From assembly GCA_963848415.1 (NCBI GenBank), contig CAWKDN010000001.1, positions 1,550,001 to 1,614,000 of the forward strand: DNA of 64,000 nucleotides, in the 5' to 3' direction. Of the stretch, positions 34,419 through 43,148 are shown piece by piece. The stretch is from CAVQBC01 sp963848415. Lineage in GTDB: Bacteria; Actinomycetota; Thermoleophilia; Solirubrobacterales; Solirubrobacteraceae. The notes under the pieces are model-generated. The model had not been told where the DNA came from, did not search any database, and worked only from the letters and a program-made list of their open reading frames with translations. Position 1 is the stretch's first letter. The number at the start of each line of letters is the position of its first letter. The translations under genes and the position numbers were made by a program.

Positions 34419-35543
34419 CTAGAGCCCCGGCGGGTGGCGCGCGACGAAGCCGGCGGTCGGGCGCATCGCGCTCGTCCAGCGGGTACCGCCGCCGGAGAGC
34501 GCGGTCGTGTCGTAGCGGCGCCCGTCGACGACCATGAACGCGTGGCCGGCGTTGGCGTAGACGGTGATGCGCTGACCCGGGCCCGCCTGGCCCCAGCTCA
34601 TGAAGCCGCCGGAGCTCAGCGGGCTGCCGACAAGCCCGGCGGCGGCGAGCGCGAAGCTGATCGACCCCGAGCAGTCGTAGCCCCCCGAGGCGCCGCCATG
34701 GCCGCCGCCGTAGACGTACGGGGCGGAGGCGATCTGGTTGGCGGCGGCGATGACCTTGGACACTGCGTCGGACCCGGTGGCGGTCGGGGCCGCCGTGGTC
34801 GCGCTCGAGGCCGCCGCGGCGCGGCGGGCGGCCGCGGCCTGCGCGCGCTCGACGCGCGCGATCCGGGAGCGCACCGTCGCCAGGCGCGACGCGGCGCCGT
34901 TGCGGCGGGCCAGCTGGCGCGCCTCGCGCTCGAGCAGCGCGCCGCGGATGGCGGCCGCGCGCTCGCGATCGGCGATCGCTGCCCTGGCCATCGCGCTGTA
35001 GCGCTTCTGCAGGCGCTCGAGGTCGACGGTCTGGCGCTTGACGGCCGCGCGCGCCTCGCGCGTCTCGTCGAGGATCGTCGCGTTGCGCCGCGAGACGCGC
35101 TTGAGGAACTCGACCTGCCCCAGCAGATCAGCGAACCCGTTGGAGTTCAGCACCACCGTCACGATCGTCGGCTTACCGGACTTGTAGGCGGCGGCGAGGT
35201 TGTCGGCCAGCGTGCGGCGTGCCTGGATCTCGCGCCGCTGCAGGCGGGTGAGCCGGATGCGCGCGCGGACGAGCTTGTCCTGGGCCTCCGTCAGCTGCGC
35301 CTGGCGGCGCTGCACGCGGCCGACGATGACCGCCAGGCGCGCCTCGGCGTCGGCCAGCCCGGCGCGCGTGCCGGCGATCCGACGCTGCTCGGCGCCGACG
35401 ATCGCCCGCAGGCGGTCGGCCGCGGCGCGGTCGGCGGCCAGGCCGGCCTGCGCCCCGGCCGGCGCGCTCCAGCCGACGGCGAGCAGCGCGCCGAGGAGCA
35501 CGGCGACGAGGGACTGGACAGGACGGCTGGAGTGAGCGGGCAT
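34419..35543 (-). CDS. Secreted NlpC/P60 peptidoglycan hydrolase with coiled coil
   Basis: The protein has 374 residues: a signal peptide (about 1-32, ending AGAQA), a long Arg/Ala-rich coiled coil (about 33-230), and a C-terminal NlpC/P60 domain with YDCSGSISFAL (catalytic Cys) and NAGHAFMVVDG (catalytic His). The layout matches RipA-like actinobacterial endopeptidases that cut peptide stems during cell separation. Confidence 0.9.
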   Translation of the reverse strand: MPAHSSRPVQSLVAVLLGALLAVGWSAPAGAQAGLAADRAAADRLRAIVGAEQRRIAGTRAGLADAEARLAVIVGRVQRRQAQLTEAQDKLVRARIRLTRLQRREIQARRTLADNLAAAYKSGKPTIVTVVLNSNGFADLLGQVEFLKRVSRRNATILDETREARAAVKRQTVDLERLQKRYSAMARAAIADRERAAAIRGALLEREARQLARRNGAASRLATVRSRIARVERAQAAAARRAAAASSATTAAPTATGSDAVSKVIAAANQIASAPYVYGGGHGGASGGYDCSGSISFALAAAGLVGSPLSSGGFMSWGQAGPGQRITVYANAGHAFMVVDGRRYDTTALSGGGTRWTSAMRPTAGFVARHPPGL

Positions 35544-35649
35544 CGCGGCAGCGCCCAGCGGCGACGACGCACCCCGAGCGAGGCCCGGACCGTAGTAACG
35601 TCGCGCCCAATTCCCTCCAGCTGCAACGGATCCTGCAGCCCGGGCCGGG
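35544..35649. other. Intergenic gap without recognised feature
   Basis: This 106-bp stretch lies between two minus-strand genes. TAGTAACG and a C/T-rich tract are visible, perhaps the NlpC/P60 promoter, but nothing is firm. Confidence 0.3.
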
Positions 35650-36174
35650 CTACACAGTGCCGTCGGCGCGCAGGAAGTCGCCCCCGAACCCCGGGGTGCG
35701 GATGAGCCGGATCGGGCGCATCGGGCTCGTCCGGTCGACGTAGAAGCGGACGCCGTCGCGCTCCTCGACGGCGGCCACCGCGTCGTGCTGGCGTCGCCAG
35801 GCGAGCGCCCAGATGATCCCGAAGCCGGCCGCCACCGCCGCGACCTGCGGCGCGAACAACGCCAGGCCCGCCGCGGCCACGCTGGAGAGCAGCAGCGGCC
35901 AGAGCCGGTTGATCAGGGTCGCGCCGGGGCGCACGTCGGGCAGGGTGGACTGCGTGCGCGCGGTTGCCAGCAGGCGGGCGATCGGCGGGGTCGCCTCGGC
36001 GCGGCGCCCGAGCACCGCGCCGACGACGGTGGCCACCGCCCACCAGCCGAGCGCGACGTAGACGACGGTCGGCTCGAGGTCGCGCGAGACCCCGATCACG
36101 GTGATCGCCGCCAGCAGGGTGGCCGAGCCGGCGCTGAGCATGACGGTCGCCCGGAGGAAGTCGACGAAGCGCAA
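35650..36174 (-). CDS. Membrane protein with C-terminal beta-rich tail
   Basis: The 174-residue protein has about four membrane helices in two pairs (12-32, 38-58, about 90-125). The polar tail is VEERDGVRFYVDRTSPMRPIRLIRTPGFGGDFLRADGTV. No family was recognised with certainty. Its start is only 6 bp from the end of structured element A, so that element would be its 5' leader. Confidence 0.65.
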   Translation of the reverse strand: MRFVDFLRATVMLSAGSATLLAAITVIGVSRDLEPTVVYVALGWWAVATVVGAVLGRRAEATPPIARLLATARTQSTLPDVRPGATLINRLWPLLLSSVAAAGLALFAPQVAAVAAGFGIIWALAWRRQHDAVAAVEERDGVRFYVDRTSPMRPIRLIRTPGFGGDFLRADGTV

Positions 36175-36180
36175 GCTTTA

Positions 36181-36342
36181 GTGGGCCTTCTCGCGACGGT
36201 CCGCCCGAAATCGACGATCGCCGATCACCGCCCGGCGGCGTCCTCGACCCTTGAAATCCACAAGGGATTCCTGCGGGTCTGCGTCCTTGCCGGGCGGGGC
36301 CGGCGACCGGTCTTTCGGGCGCACCGTCACGAGGAGACCCAC
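36181..36342 (-). ncRNA. Candidate structured RNA, copy A (otsB 3' side)
   Basis: The 162-bp element has 30-bp end arms (36181-36210 with 36313-36342, 26 Watson-Crick matches of 30) and an inner 7-bp stem GTCGCCG/CGGCGAT on the minus strand. Core segments shared with copy B are GGCAAGGACGCAGA, GGGTCGAGGACGCCGCC, and GGCGGTGATCrGCGATCG. The end arms differ from those of copy B but still pair. The element begins at the otsB stop codon and ends 6 bp before the next start. A few-nt hairpin CCCTTG/CAAGGG sits at its apex. Confidence 0.55.
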
Positions 36343-37148
36343 TAGGTGCTCAGCAGCGCCCGCAGCAGGTCGCGGACGCCGTCGGTGCCGTCGACCAGGT
36401 AGTCGGCCTCGTCCTGCAGGGCCGAGGGCTGCTCGTCGGAGAGCACCCCGACCCGGACGGCCGTGCGCAGGCTGCCGAGGTCGACCAGGTCGCCGAGGCC
36501 GCGGAAGGCGTCGAGGTCGGTCGCGTCGTCGCCGACGTAGACGGCGGCCGCCAGATCGAGGTCGCGCAGCAGCGCGACGATGCCGGCGCCCTTGTCGATC
36601 CGCACCGGCGGGCGGATCTCGAGCACCTTGCGGCCCCAGTGGGAGATGAAGCCGGCCGCCTCGGCCTTCTCGGCGACCTCCTCGACGGCGGCGTGGGCGC
36701 CGTCCTCGTCGGGCACGCCGCGCCAGTGAAGGGCGGCGATCGCCTCCTTGTCCTCGAGCCGGACGCGCAGCCGGCGCAGGTGTTCGGAGTAGTGCTCGTG
36801 GGCGAACTTCTGCACCCGGCGCGTCCACGCCTGCAGCTCCTGGTCGAGCTCCGGGGAGATGGCGCCGGGGCGCAGCACCTCCGAGCCGTGCGAGCCCAGG
36901 TAGGCGATCGAGCCGAGCGAGACGATCCGCCGCGCGTCGGACGCCCGCCGGCCCGAGACGCAGGCCACGACGCCGTAGCGCTTGGCGACCTCGATCAGCG
37001 GCCGGCGCGTGGTCTCGGGCATGTGGGCGTCGTCCGCGTGCTGGACGATCGGGGCGAGCACCCCGTCCACGTCGAGCAGCACCGCGGAGTTCGCCGGGTC
37101 CTCCCGCAGGGGGCGGAGGAGCTCCTCCAGCGCGGCGGCGATCGGCAC
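36342..37148 (-). CDS. otsB: Trehalose-6-phosphate phosphatase
   Basis: This HAD-family protein of 268 residues has LLDVDGVLAPIV (DxD nucleophile pair), VSGRRASDARRI, YLGSHGSEV, and VYVGDDATDLDAFRGL (metal-binding acid residues). It dephosphorylates trehalose-6-phosphate. OtsA is not in the window. The GTG start at 37148 has CATACT 6 nt upstream. Trehalose is the acceptor of mycobacterial Stf0, but the link to the sulfotransferase in this window is speculation. Confidence 0.92.
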   Translation of the reverse strand: MPIAAALEELLRPLREDPANSAVLLDVDGVLAPIVQHADDAHMPETTRRPLIEVAKRYGVVACVSGRRASDARRIVSLGSIAYLGSHGSEVLRPGAISPELDQELQAWTRRVQKFAHEHYSEHLRRLRVRLEDKEAIAALHWRGVPDEDGAHAAVEEVAEKAEAAGFISHWGRKVLEIRPPVRIDKGAGIVALLRDLDLAAAVYVGDDATDLDAFRGLGDLVDLGSLRTAVRVGVLSDEQPSALQDEADYLVDGTDGVRDLLRALLST

Positions 37149-37184
37149 GCCCCTAGTATGCCCCGCCGGCCGCCGCGCGCGTGG

Positions 37185-37598
37185 TCATTTCGGCGGCGAG
37201 GGCGGCGTGCCGCGACCCTCCGCCAGCAGATCGCGGATCTCCTGCAGCAGCACGACGTCGGCGGTCGGCGCCTGCGCCTCCTCGTCGCTGTCCCGGAACG
37301 CCGCCAGCAGGGCGTTGACCGGCTTGACGACGAGGAAGAAGATCACCGCGGCGATGATCAGGAACGAGATCAGCGCGTTGAGGAACAGGCCGTAGCCGAA
37401 GCGCGAGCCGTTGATCGTGAAGGCGAGCTCGGAGAAGTCCGACTGTCCGCCGACGGCAGCGATCAGCGGCGTGACGATGTTGGTCACGAACGAGGTGACC
37501 AGCGCGCCGAACGCCGTGCCGATGACCACGGCGACCGCGAGGTCGACGAGGTTGCCGCGCAGGACGAACTCGCGGAACTCCTTCAGCGTGCTGCCCAC
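37185..37598 (-). CDS. mscL: Large-conductance mechanosensitive channel
   Basis: The 137-residue protein has LKEFREFVLRGNLVDLAVAVVIGTAFGALVTSFVTNIVTPLIAAV (N-terminal helix and first membrane segment), a second segment FLNALISFLIIAAVIFFLVVKPVN, and a cytosolic helix. All match MscL at normal length. It opens under osmotic downshock. GTG at 37598 has GAGGGAGG about 7 nt upstream. Confidence 0.96.
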   Translation of the reverse strand: MGSTLKEFREFVLRGNLVDLAVAVVIGTAFGALVTSFVTNIVTPLIAAVGGQSDFSELAFTINGSRFGYGLFLNALISFLIIAAVIFFLVVKPVNALLAAFRDSDEEAQAPTADVVLLQEIRDLLAEGRGTPPSPPK

Positions 37599-37650
37599 GG
37601 CGGCGGCCTCCCTCGGTCGTGGCTGGGTTTGAGGTTATGCTCGCCGCGCG

Positions 37651-38175
37651 ATGACGCCGGAGCCCCTGAACTGCTTCGTCGAGATCCCGAAGGGTTCCCG
37701 CAACAAGTACGAGTGGGACGAGGAACTTGGCGCGATCAAGCTGGATCGCTTCCTGTTCTCCTCGATGGTCTATCCGACCGACTACGGGTTCATCCCCCAG
37801 ACGCTGGCGGGCGACGGCGACGCGCTCGACACGCTCGTGTGCGTGTCGGCCCCGACCTTCCCCGGCTGCATGATCGCGGTCAAGGTGGTGGCGATCTTCC
37901 GGATGGAGGACGACAAGGGCCAGGACGACAAGCTCGTCTGCGTCCCGCTCCAGGACCCGCACTGGAACGAGACCGAGGGCCTCGAGGACCTGCCGGCCCA
38001 GCTCAAGGTGGAGATCGAGCACTTCTTCTCGATCTACAAGCAGCCGGAGGGCAAGGACGTCACGGTCGACGGCTGGTACGACCGCGACGTCGCCGTCGAG
38101 GTGCTCGAGGAGGCCCGAAAGGCCTTCCGCGACCACGGCGACGCGAAGGACCCGGTCGGCCGCGGCGGTACCTGA
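37651..38175 (+). CDS. ppa: Inorganic pyrophosphatase
   Basis: This protein of 174 residues is a family I soluble pyrophosphatase: EIPKGSRNKYEWDEELGAIKLDR, YPTDYGFIPQTLAGDGDALDTLV (metal-binding Asp set), and KDVTVDGWYDR. It removes pyrophosphate, which pulls ATP sulfurylase (CysDN) forward among other reactions. TATGCT lies 9 nt before the ATG. Confidence 0.97.
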   Translation: MTPEPLNCFVEIPKGSRNKYEWDEELGAIKLDRFLFSSMVYPTDYGFIPQTLAGDGDALDTLVCVSAPTFPGCMIAVKVVAIFRMEDDKGQDDKLVCVPLQDPHWNETEGLEDLPAQLKVEIEHFFSIYKQPEGKDVTVDGWYDRDVAVEVLEEARKAFRDHGDAKDPVGRGGT

Positions 38176-38177
38176 GC

Positions 38178-38672
38178 TCAGGCAGCAGTCGAGCGGCGAT
38201 AGATCGAGAAGCCGCGCGCCTGGTAGTTCGCCAGCGCGTGGGGCCCGTCGAGCGTGCAGGTGTGCAGCCAGACCCGGCCCCCGCCGGCGTCGCCGGCCAG
38301 CTCCCAGGCGCGGCGCGCCGCCGCCGTGAGCAGCCAGCCGCCGAGGCCCTGCCCGTGGAACTGCCGGCGCAGGCCGAACATGGCGATCTCGACCTCGCCG
38401 CGCGACCGCGGGACGAGCTCCGCGTAGCCGGCGCGCTCCCCGCCCACGCGGGCGACCAGCGTCTCGATCCCCGCCGCGTAGCGCGCCCAGCGGGCGTCGC
38501 TCCAGCCCAGCCGCTGGGTCCATGCCCAGTCGCCGCCGATCGTCTCATAGCACCAGCGGTTGACCACGGGGTCGTGCTCGACCTCCAGCGAGGCCGCCAC
38601 GCGCGGCGGCGCGGCCGGCCGGAGCGCCGCGGGGTCGCGCTGCTCGAGGTAGGTGACGACGACCGCGGTCAC
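38178..38672 (-). CDS. GNAT-family N-acetyltransferase
   Basis: The 164-residue protein has the acetyl-CoA loop RRQFHGQGLGGWLLTAAARRAWE (Q/RxxGxG/A pattern) and a C-terminal NYQARGFSIYRR strand typical of GNAT enzymes. The GTG start overlaps the stop of the upstream GT39-like gene (GTGA). The substrate is unknown. Confidence 0.85.
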   Translation of the reverse strand: MTAVVVTYLEQRDPAALRPAAPPRVAASLEVEHDPVVNRWCYETIGGDWAWTQRLGWSDARWARYAAGIETLVARVGGERAGYAELVPRSRGEVEIAMFGLRRQFHGQGLGGWLLTAAARRAWELAGDAGGGRVWLHTCTLDGPHALANYQARGFSIYRRSTAA

Positions 38673-39961
38673 GCCGGCGCGGCGCGGTGGGCGGCGAGCA
38701 GTTGCGCGGCGGCGACGGCGCCGCCGGTGATCAGGAGCGCCATGAGCGGGAGGTTGTAGCGGGCGTTGGCCACGAAGATCGCGTGCAGCAGCGTGCTCTG
38801 GGCTATCAGGGCGGCGATCACGGCCAGCAGCGGATCGCGGCGGAGGATCAGCGCCGCCAGCAGCAGCCCGGCGCAGCCGAGCACCAGCGCCACGTGCAGC
38901 GCGCGCAGCGCGCCGGAGCGCCGCCCGCTGATCCCGACCCGGCTCGGGGAAACCCACATTCGCTGTGCCTTGCGCAGCATCAGGCCCGCGAAGGCGACCG
39001 GCTCGCCGAGCGCGTAGCGACGCAGGTTCGCCCGGCCCTCGCGCTCGAGCGCCGCGGTGAAGCCCAGCTCGGGGCGGCGTGCGGCGACGACGGCGAGCAC
39101 CTCGCTGCCGCCGAGGCGCTCGTCGGGCGTCGAGCGCAGCGCCGGGAAGCGCGCGCGGGTGGCGTCGCCCAGCGCGCGCTTCATGCCCAGGGTGCTGCCA
39201 TCGCCCGGCAGGTAGGTGCCGACGAACAGCGCCGGGCCGGAGCCCTCGGTCACGGGCACGAGGCGATCGGCGCGGGCCGAGGCGTAGACGACCCACGGCG
39301 CGAGCACGACGAGGTAGCCGGCCAGCAGCATGCCGCCGCCCGTCAGCGCCCGCCGGGCGCCGCCGCCGGGCCACAGCATGAGCGCCAAGACGATGGCGGC
39401 CAGCGGCGGGCCGAAGAGGTGATCCGTGCGGGTGAGCACGGCGCCGCCCAGCAGCGCGCCGGCCAGGGCGAAGCCGGCGAGCCGGTCGCCGCGCAGCGCC
39501 CAGGCCAGCGCCAGCACGCCGGCGGCCAGCAGCAGCGCCCCCAGCGGCTCAGACAGCAGCGTCCCCGAGAGCGAGATCAGCGGCGGGTAGGCCGCAACGA
39601 CAGCCGCCGCCGCGAGCCCCGCCAGCGGGCCGGCGGCGACGGCGCCGATGCCGAAGCAGACCGCGATCAGGGCCACGCCGAGGACGGCCTGGATCCACGG
39701 GACGAGCCGCACGCCGCCCTGCGGGGCCAGGCGGGCGGCGGCGCCGAAGAGCACGGGCGCTCCGGGCGGCCAGTGCAGCGGCCGCGCCATGCCCGAGGCG
39801 CGGTCGCCGTAGGTCCCCCGGGCGACGCTCGCCGCCAGCGTCGCGTAGGCGCGCTCGTCCGACGAGGCCGGCCGGCCGGAGGCGCCGGCGGCCACGACGC
39901 CGCGCGCGAGCCCGCCGGCGACCAGCACGAGCGCCAGCGCGGCCAGGACGCGGCGATCCAT
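38669..39961 (-). CDS. GT39/ArnT-like membrane glycosyltransferase, copy 1
   Basis: The 430-residue protein has about ten membrane segments. The periplasmic-loop acid pair characteristic of GT-C enzymes is in SSDERAYATLAASVARGTYG. It is a diverged duplicate of the next gene, sharing YPPLIS...LLSEPLGALLL, VLTRTDHL, and VGTYLPGDGSTLGMKRALGDAT. The donor would be a lipid-linked sugar. Confidence 0.85.
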   Translation of the reverse strand: MDRRVLAALALVLVAGGLARGVVAAGASGRPASSDERAYATLAASVARGTYGDRASGMARPLHWPPGAPVLFGAAARLAPQGGVRLVPWIQAVLGVALIAVCFGIGAVAAGPLAGLAAAAVVAAYPPLISLSGTLLSEPLGALLLAAGVLALAWALRGDRLAGFALAGALLGGAVLTRTDHLFGPPLAAIVLALMLWPGGGARRALTGGGMLLAGYLVVLAPWVVYASARADRLVPVTEGSGPALFVGTYLPGDGSTLGMKRALGDATRARFPALRSTPDERLGGSEVLAVVAARRPELGFTAALEREGRANLRRYALGEPVAFAGLMLRKAQRMWVSPSRVGISGRRSGALRALHVALVLGCAGLLLAALILRRDPLLAVIAALIAQSTLLHAIFVANARYNLPLMALLITGGAVAAAQLLAAHRAAPA

Positions 39962-41296
39962 TCAGCTCCGGATCGGGTCGCGGTGCGCTCGGTCGGCCCG
40001 CCGGTGCGTCTCGGTCGCCGGCGCGCGGCGGCGTTGCAGGACCCCGGCCAGACCCCCGACCCCGACCGCGACCAGCGCGGGCATCAGCGGCATGTTGTGG
40101 CGCGGCTCGGGGACGAGCACCATGTTGTCCAGCGTCGAGAGCGCGATCATCGCCGTCAGCACGACGGCCACCGGCTCGCGCCGCGCGACGCCGACCACCA
40201 AGCCCGCCAGGCCGACCGCGACCAGCGCCAGGTGCACCGCGATCAACCCGGGCGCCGAGGTCTGAAACGGCCGCGACCACAGCCGCACGACCTTGCGCAC
40301 GCTCATCACCGCGTAGTCGAGCGGGTCGCCGAGCGCGTAGCGGCGCACGTTGGCGATCGACTCGGCCATCAGCGCGGCGTCGCGCGTCTCCCCGGGGCGC
40401 CGCGCCGCGACCGCGTCCAGCACCCGGCTCGCCGGGAGCTGCCACGCCGAGCGCCCGCGCAGGTCGGGGTAGCGGGCCTGCGTCTCGGCTGCCAGCTCGC
40501 GCTTGAAGCCCGCGACCGAGCCCTCGCCCGGCAGGAAGGTGCCCATGAACAACGTCCCGGGGCCGCCGCCGCTGACCGGGACGAGCCGGCCGCGGTTGAC
40601 CGAGGCGAAGGCGCTCCAGGGCACGATCACCACCAGGGTCGCGGCCGTCATGGCCAGGAACTGCCGTCGGCCCTCGCGCCCGCGCACGCCCAGCCACAGC
40701 GCCGGTCCCGCCAGCAGCACGGGCACCAGCAGGTCGGCGCGGGTGAGCACCGCGAGGCCGAGCAGCGCGCCGCCGGCCGCCGCGCAGGCGAGCGGCCGGC
40801 GCCGCCGCCCGGCGGCCAGCGCGAGGATCCCGAGCACCACGAGCAGCGCGGCCAGCGGCTCTGAGATCTGGTAGCGCACGACGCTGATCAGCGCCGGGTA
40901 GAACGCGAGCAACGCGGCGGCGAGCAGACCGGCGACCGGACCCGCCAGCAGCGCGGCGACGCCGAAGGCGGCCAGCAGCGTCAGCGTTCCCGCCGCCGCC
41001 TGGAACGTCCGCGCCGCCGGGACCTCGGCGCGCTGGCGCACGGTGCGCTCGGGCAGGACCACGTCGGCAGCGGCGAAGGCGACCGGGGCGCCCGGCGCCC
41101 ACCGCGTCCGGTCGCCGAGCGCGGGGTCGCCGTAGTCGCCGGTCGCCTCCAGGTAGGTCGCGAGCCTCCCGTAGGCCTGCTCGTCCGGGAAGAGCCGGTG
41201 CCCCGGCCGGTCGGCGGCCGCGAAGCGCAGGGCGCCGCCGGCGAGCACGATCACCGCGAGCACCAGCCAAACGAGGCGGTGCGGACGCGATGTCAT
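39962..41296 (-). CDS. GT39/ArnT-like membrane glycosyltransferase, copy 2
   Basis: The 444-residue protein has about ten membrane segments and FPDEQAYGRLATYLEATGDYG as the GT-C acid motif. YPALISVVRYQISEPLAALLV, VLTRADLL, and MGTFLPGEGSVAGFKRELAAET match the neighbour. Its stop directly abuts the ATG of copy 1, and its own ATG overlaps the DUF2127 stop. Three or four genes therefore form one operon. Confidence 0.86.
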   Translation of the reverse strand: MTSRPHRLVWLVLAVIVLAGGALRFAAADRPGHRLFPDEQAYGRLATYLEATGDYGDPALGDRTRWAPGAPVAFAAADVVLPERTVRQRAEVPAARTFQAAAGTLTLLAAFGVAALLAGPVAGLLAAALLAFYPALISVVRYQISEPLAALLVVLGILALAAGRRRRPLACAAAGGALLGLAVLTRADLLVPVLLAGPALWLGVRGREGRRQFLAMTAATLVVIVPWSAFASVNRGRLVPVSGGGPGTLFMGTFLPGEGSVAGFKRELAAETQARYPDLRGRSAWQLPASRVLDAVAARRPGETRDAALMAESIANVRRYALGDPLDYAVMSVRKVVRLWSRPFQTSAPGLIAVHLALVAVGLAGLVVGVARREPVAVVLTAMIALSTLDNMVLVPEPRHNMPLMPALVAVGVGGLAGVLQRRRAPATETHRRADRAHRDPIRS

Positions 41297-42210
41297 GAGG
41301 TGCCGGAGATGGAGGTTTCGCCTGCCAGGCGAGTCGCTCCTGCGGAGCGCTCGCCTTCGGCGACGTTACGTAGGGCGCCCCAGCCGACGTCGGCGGCGCG
41401 CAGGCGCTCCTCGGCCTCCTGGCCGCCGCGCAGGCCGAACAGCCGCTTGGCGAAGAGCAGGTAGACGACCACCGCGACGTTGATCACGAACGCGGTGACC
41501 TTGAACGGGGTGACGCCCTCGGTCAGCTCGTAGACCTCGACCGGCAGCAGCGACGCGGTGACCAGCAGCGTCAGGTACTCGGCCCAGCGCTTGCCGAGCC
41601 ACAAGCCGACGGCCTCGACGCCCTCCACCATCGCGTACACCAGCAGGACCGCGGCGTACAGGTCGAGCTCGGAGGAGGGGAGGGAGAGGCCCTCGTCGAT
41701 CAGGCCGAGGATGCCGCCGCTCCCATCCGGGTCGGCGGCCGCCGCGCCGCCCTGGAGATCGGCGAGCACCCGCGTGAAGCCGTCCTGCAGCTCCTCGCGG
41801 TACTCGACGAAGAACGCCAGCGCGGCCCCCAGCCCGCCGAGCACGAGGAAGTGCACCGCGCGGTTGACGGCGATCAGCCGCAGGATGATCTTGTCGCGCA
41901 GCGGCCGTCCCCGCAGCGGTAGCGAGATCTCGGCGCGCTCCGGCGGATGCTCGCGGGCCGGCACGGCCGGCGGCGCGAGCGGCAGCCAGCTGTCACACCG
42001 CAGGCAGCGGTGCCAGCGCACGCCGTCGATCACCCGCGCGTAGAGCGCGTCCTGCTCGCGCAGCTCGGTCGCGTCGAGGCCGACCATCTCGTGGCCGAAG
42101 GACCCGCAGACCAGCAGCTCCCAGTGCAGCCGCGGCAGCAGGCGCGAGGGCTCGGAGCGGACGCCCGGCGGCGTGCGGGAGGCGCGCGGCACGGCGGAAC
42201 GGTACCCCAC
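41293..42210 (-). CDS. DUF2127-family membrane protein with zinc-like N-terminus
   Basis: The N-terminal 90 residues hold Cys and His residues (CGSFGHEMVGL, WHRCLRCDSWLPL). They are followed by a DUF2127-like membrane part (LRLIAVNRAVHFLVLGGLGAALAF, LLVYAMVEGVEAVGLWLGKRWAEYLTLLVTASLLPVEVYEL). The C-x2-C group may bind zinc. GTG 42192, 6 nt after TACCGT, is a good alternative start. Its function is unknown. Confidence 0.8.
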   Translation of the reverse strand: MGYRSAVPRASRTPPGVRSEPSRLLPRLHWELLVCGSFGHEMVGLDATELREQDALYARVIDGVRWHRCLRCDSWLPLAPPAVPAREHPPERAEISLPLRGRPLRDKIILRLIAVNRAVHFLVLGGLGAALAFFVEYREELQDGFTRVLADLQGGAAAADPDGSGGILGLIDEGLSLPSSELDLYAAVLLVYAMVEGVEAVGLWLGKRWAEYLTLLVTASLLPVEVYELTEGVTPFKVTAFVINVAVVVYLLFAKRLFGLRGGQEAEERLRAADVGWGALRNVAEGERSAGATRLAGETSISGTS

Positions 42211-42248
42211 GGTCCCGCGGCCGCCTGGCAGACTGGCTGCCGGTCAGC

Positions 42249-43148
42249 GTGAACTGGGACGCCTTCATCACGTGCGCCGTGACCGGGGCCGGCGCGACGA
42301 CGCAGCGCAGCGAACGCGTCCCGGTCACGCCGGCGGCGATCGCCGACGCGGCGATCGAGGCGGCCCGCGCCGGCGCGGCGATCGCCCACCTGCACGTGCG
42401 CGACCCGCAGACCGGCGCCGGCTCGCGCGACGTCGAGCTCTACCGCGAGGCCGTCGAGCGGATCCGCGCCGCCGACGACGACGTCGTCCTCAACCTCACG
42501 GCCGGCATGGGCGGCGACCTCGTGCTCGGCGGCGCCGAGGCGCCGCTGCCGCTCGACGACGCCGGCACCGACCTGGCCGGCGCGGCCGAGCGCCTCGCGC
42601 ACGTGGAGGCGCTGCGCCCGGAGATCTGCACGCTGGACTGCGGCAGCATGAACTTCGCCGCGGGCGGCGACTACGTGATGCTCAACTCGCCCGAGATGCT
42701 GCGCGCGATGGCGGCGCGCGTGCGCGAGCTCGGCGTGCGGCCCGAGCTGGAGGTCTTCGACACCGGGCACCTCGTGCAGGTGCAGGCGCTGATCGCCGAC
42801 GGGCTGATCGAGGACCCGCCGCTGGTGCAACTGTGCATGGGGATCCCCTACGGCGCGCCGGACGACCTCGCCACGCTGCTGGCGATGGTCAACCGCCTGC
42901 CGCCCGGGGCGATCTTCTCGGCCTTCTCGATCGGCCGCATGCAGCTCCCGTTCGTCGCCCTGGCGGCGCTGGCCGGCGGCAACGTGCGCGTGGGCCTGGA
43001 GGACAACCTGTTCCTCTCGCGCGGGGTGCTCGCCACCAACGGCCAGCTCGTCGAGCGGGCGGTGGCGATCCTCGAGGCGATGAACGTCCGCGTGCTCGGC
43101 CCGGCCGAGGTGCGCGAGCGGCTGCGCCTGACGCGCCACGATGGCTGA
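42249..43148 (+). CDS. cdhC: Dehydrocarnitine-cleavage-type BKACE enzyme
   Basis: This protein of 299 residues belongs to the DUF849/BKACE family: Zn ligands HLHVRD near the start, LNLTAGMGGD, LDCGSMNFA, FSIGRMQLP, and VGLEDNLFLSRG at the end. BKACE enzymes condense a beta-keto acid with acetyl-CoA. Next to a carnitine dehydrogenase the expected reaction is dehydrocarnitine plus acetyl-CoA to betainyl-CoA plus acetoacetate. The next gene overlaps by 8 bp. Confidence 0.87.
   Translation: MNWDAFITCAVTGAGATTQRSERVPVTPAAIADAAIEAARAGAAIAHLHVRDPQTGAGSRDVELYREAVERIRAADDDVVLNLTAGMGGDLVLGGAEAPLPLDDAGTDLAGAAERLAHVEALRPEICTLDCGSMNFAAGGDYVMLNSPEMLRAMAARVRELGVRPELEVFDTGHLVQVQALIADGLIEDPPLVQLCMGIPYGAPDDLATLLAMVNRLPPGAIFSAFSIGRMQLPFVALAALAGGNVRVGLEDNLFLSRGVLATNGQLVERAVAILEAMNVRVLGPAEVRERLRLTRHDG

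Noticed and set aside
36181..36342. Integron attC site or MITE for the structured element
   Set aside because: There is no attC core GTTRRRY pair, and the end arms differ between copies, unlike transposon ends.
35785..36345. Plus-strand ORFs across structured elements A and B that give similar peptides (IADHRxAASSTL)
   Set aside because: The similarity follows from the shared DNA core. The frames lack ribosome sites and run through opposite-strand genes.
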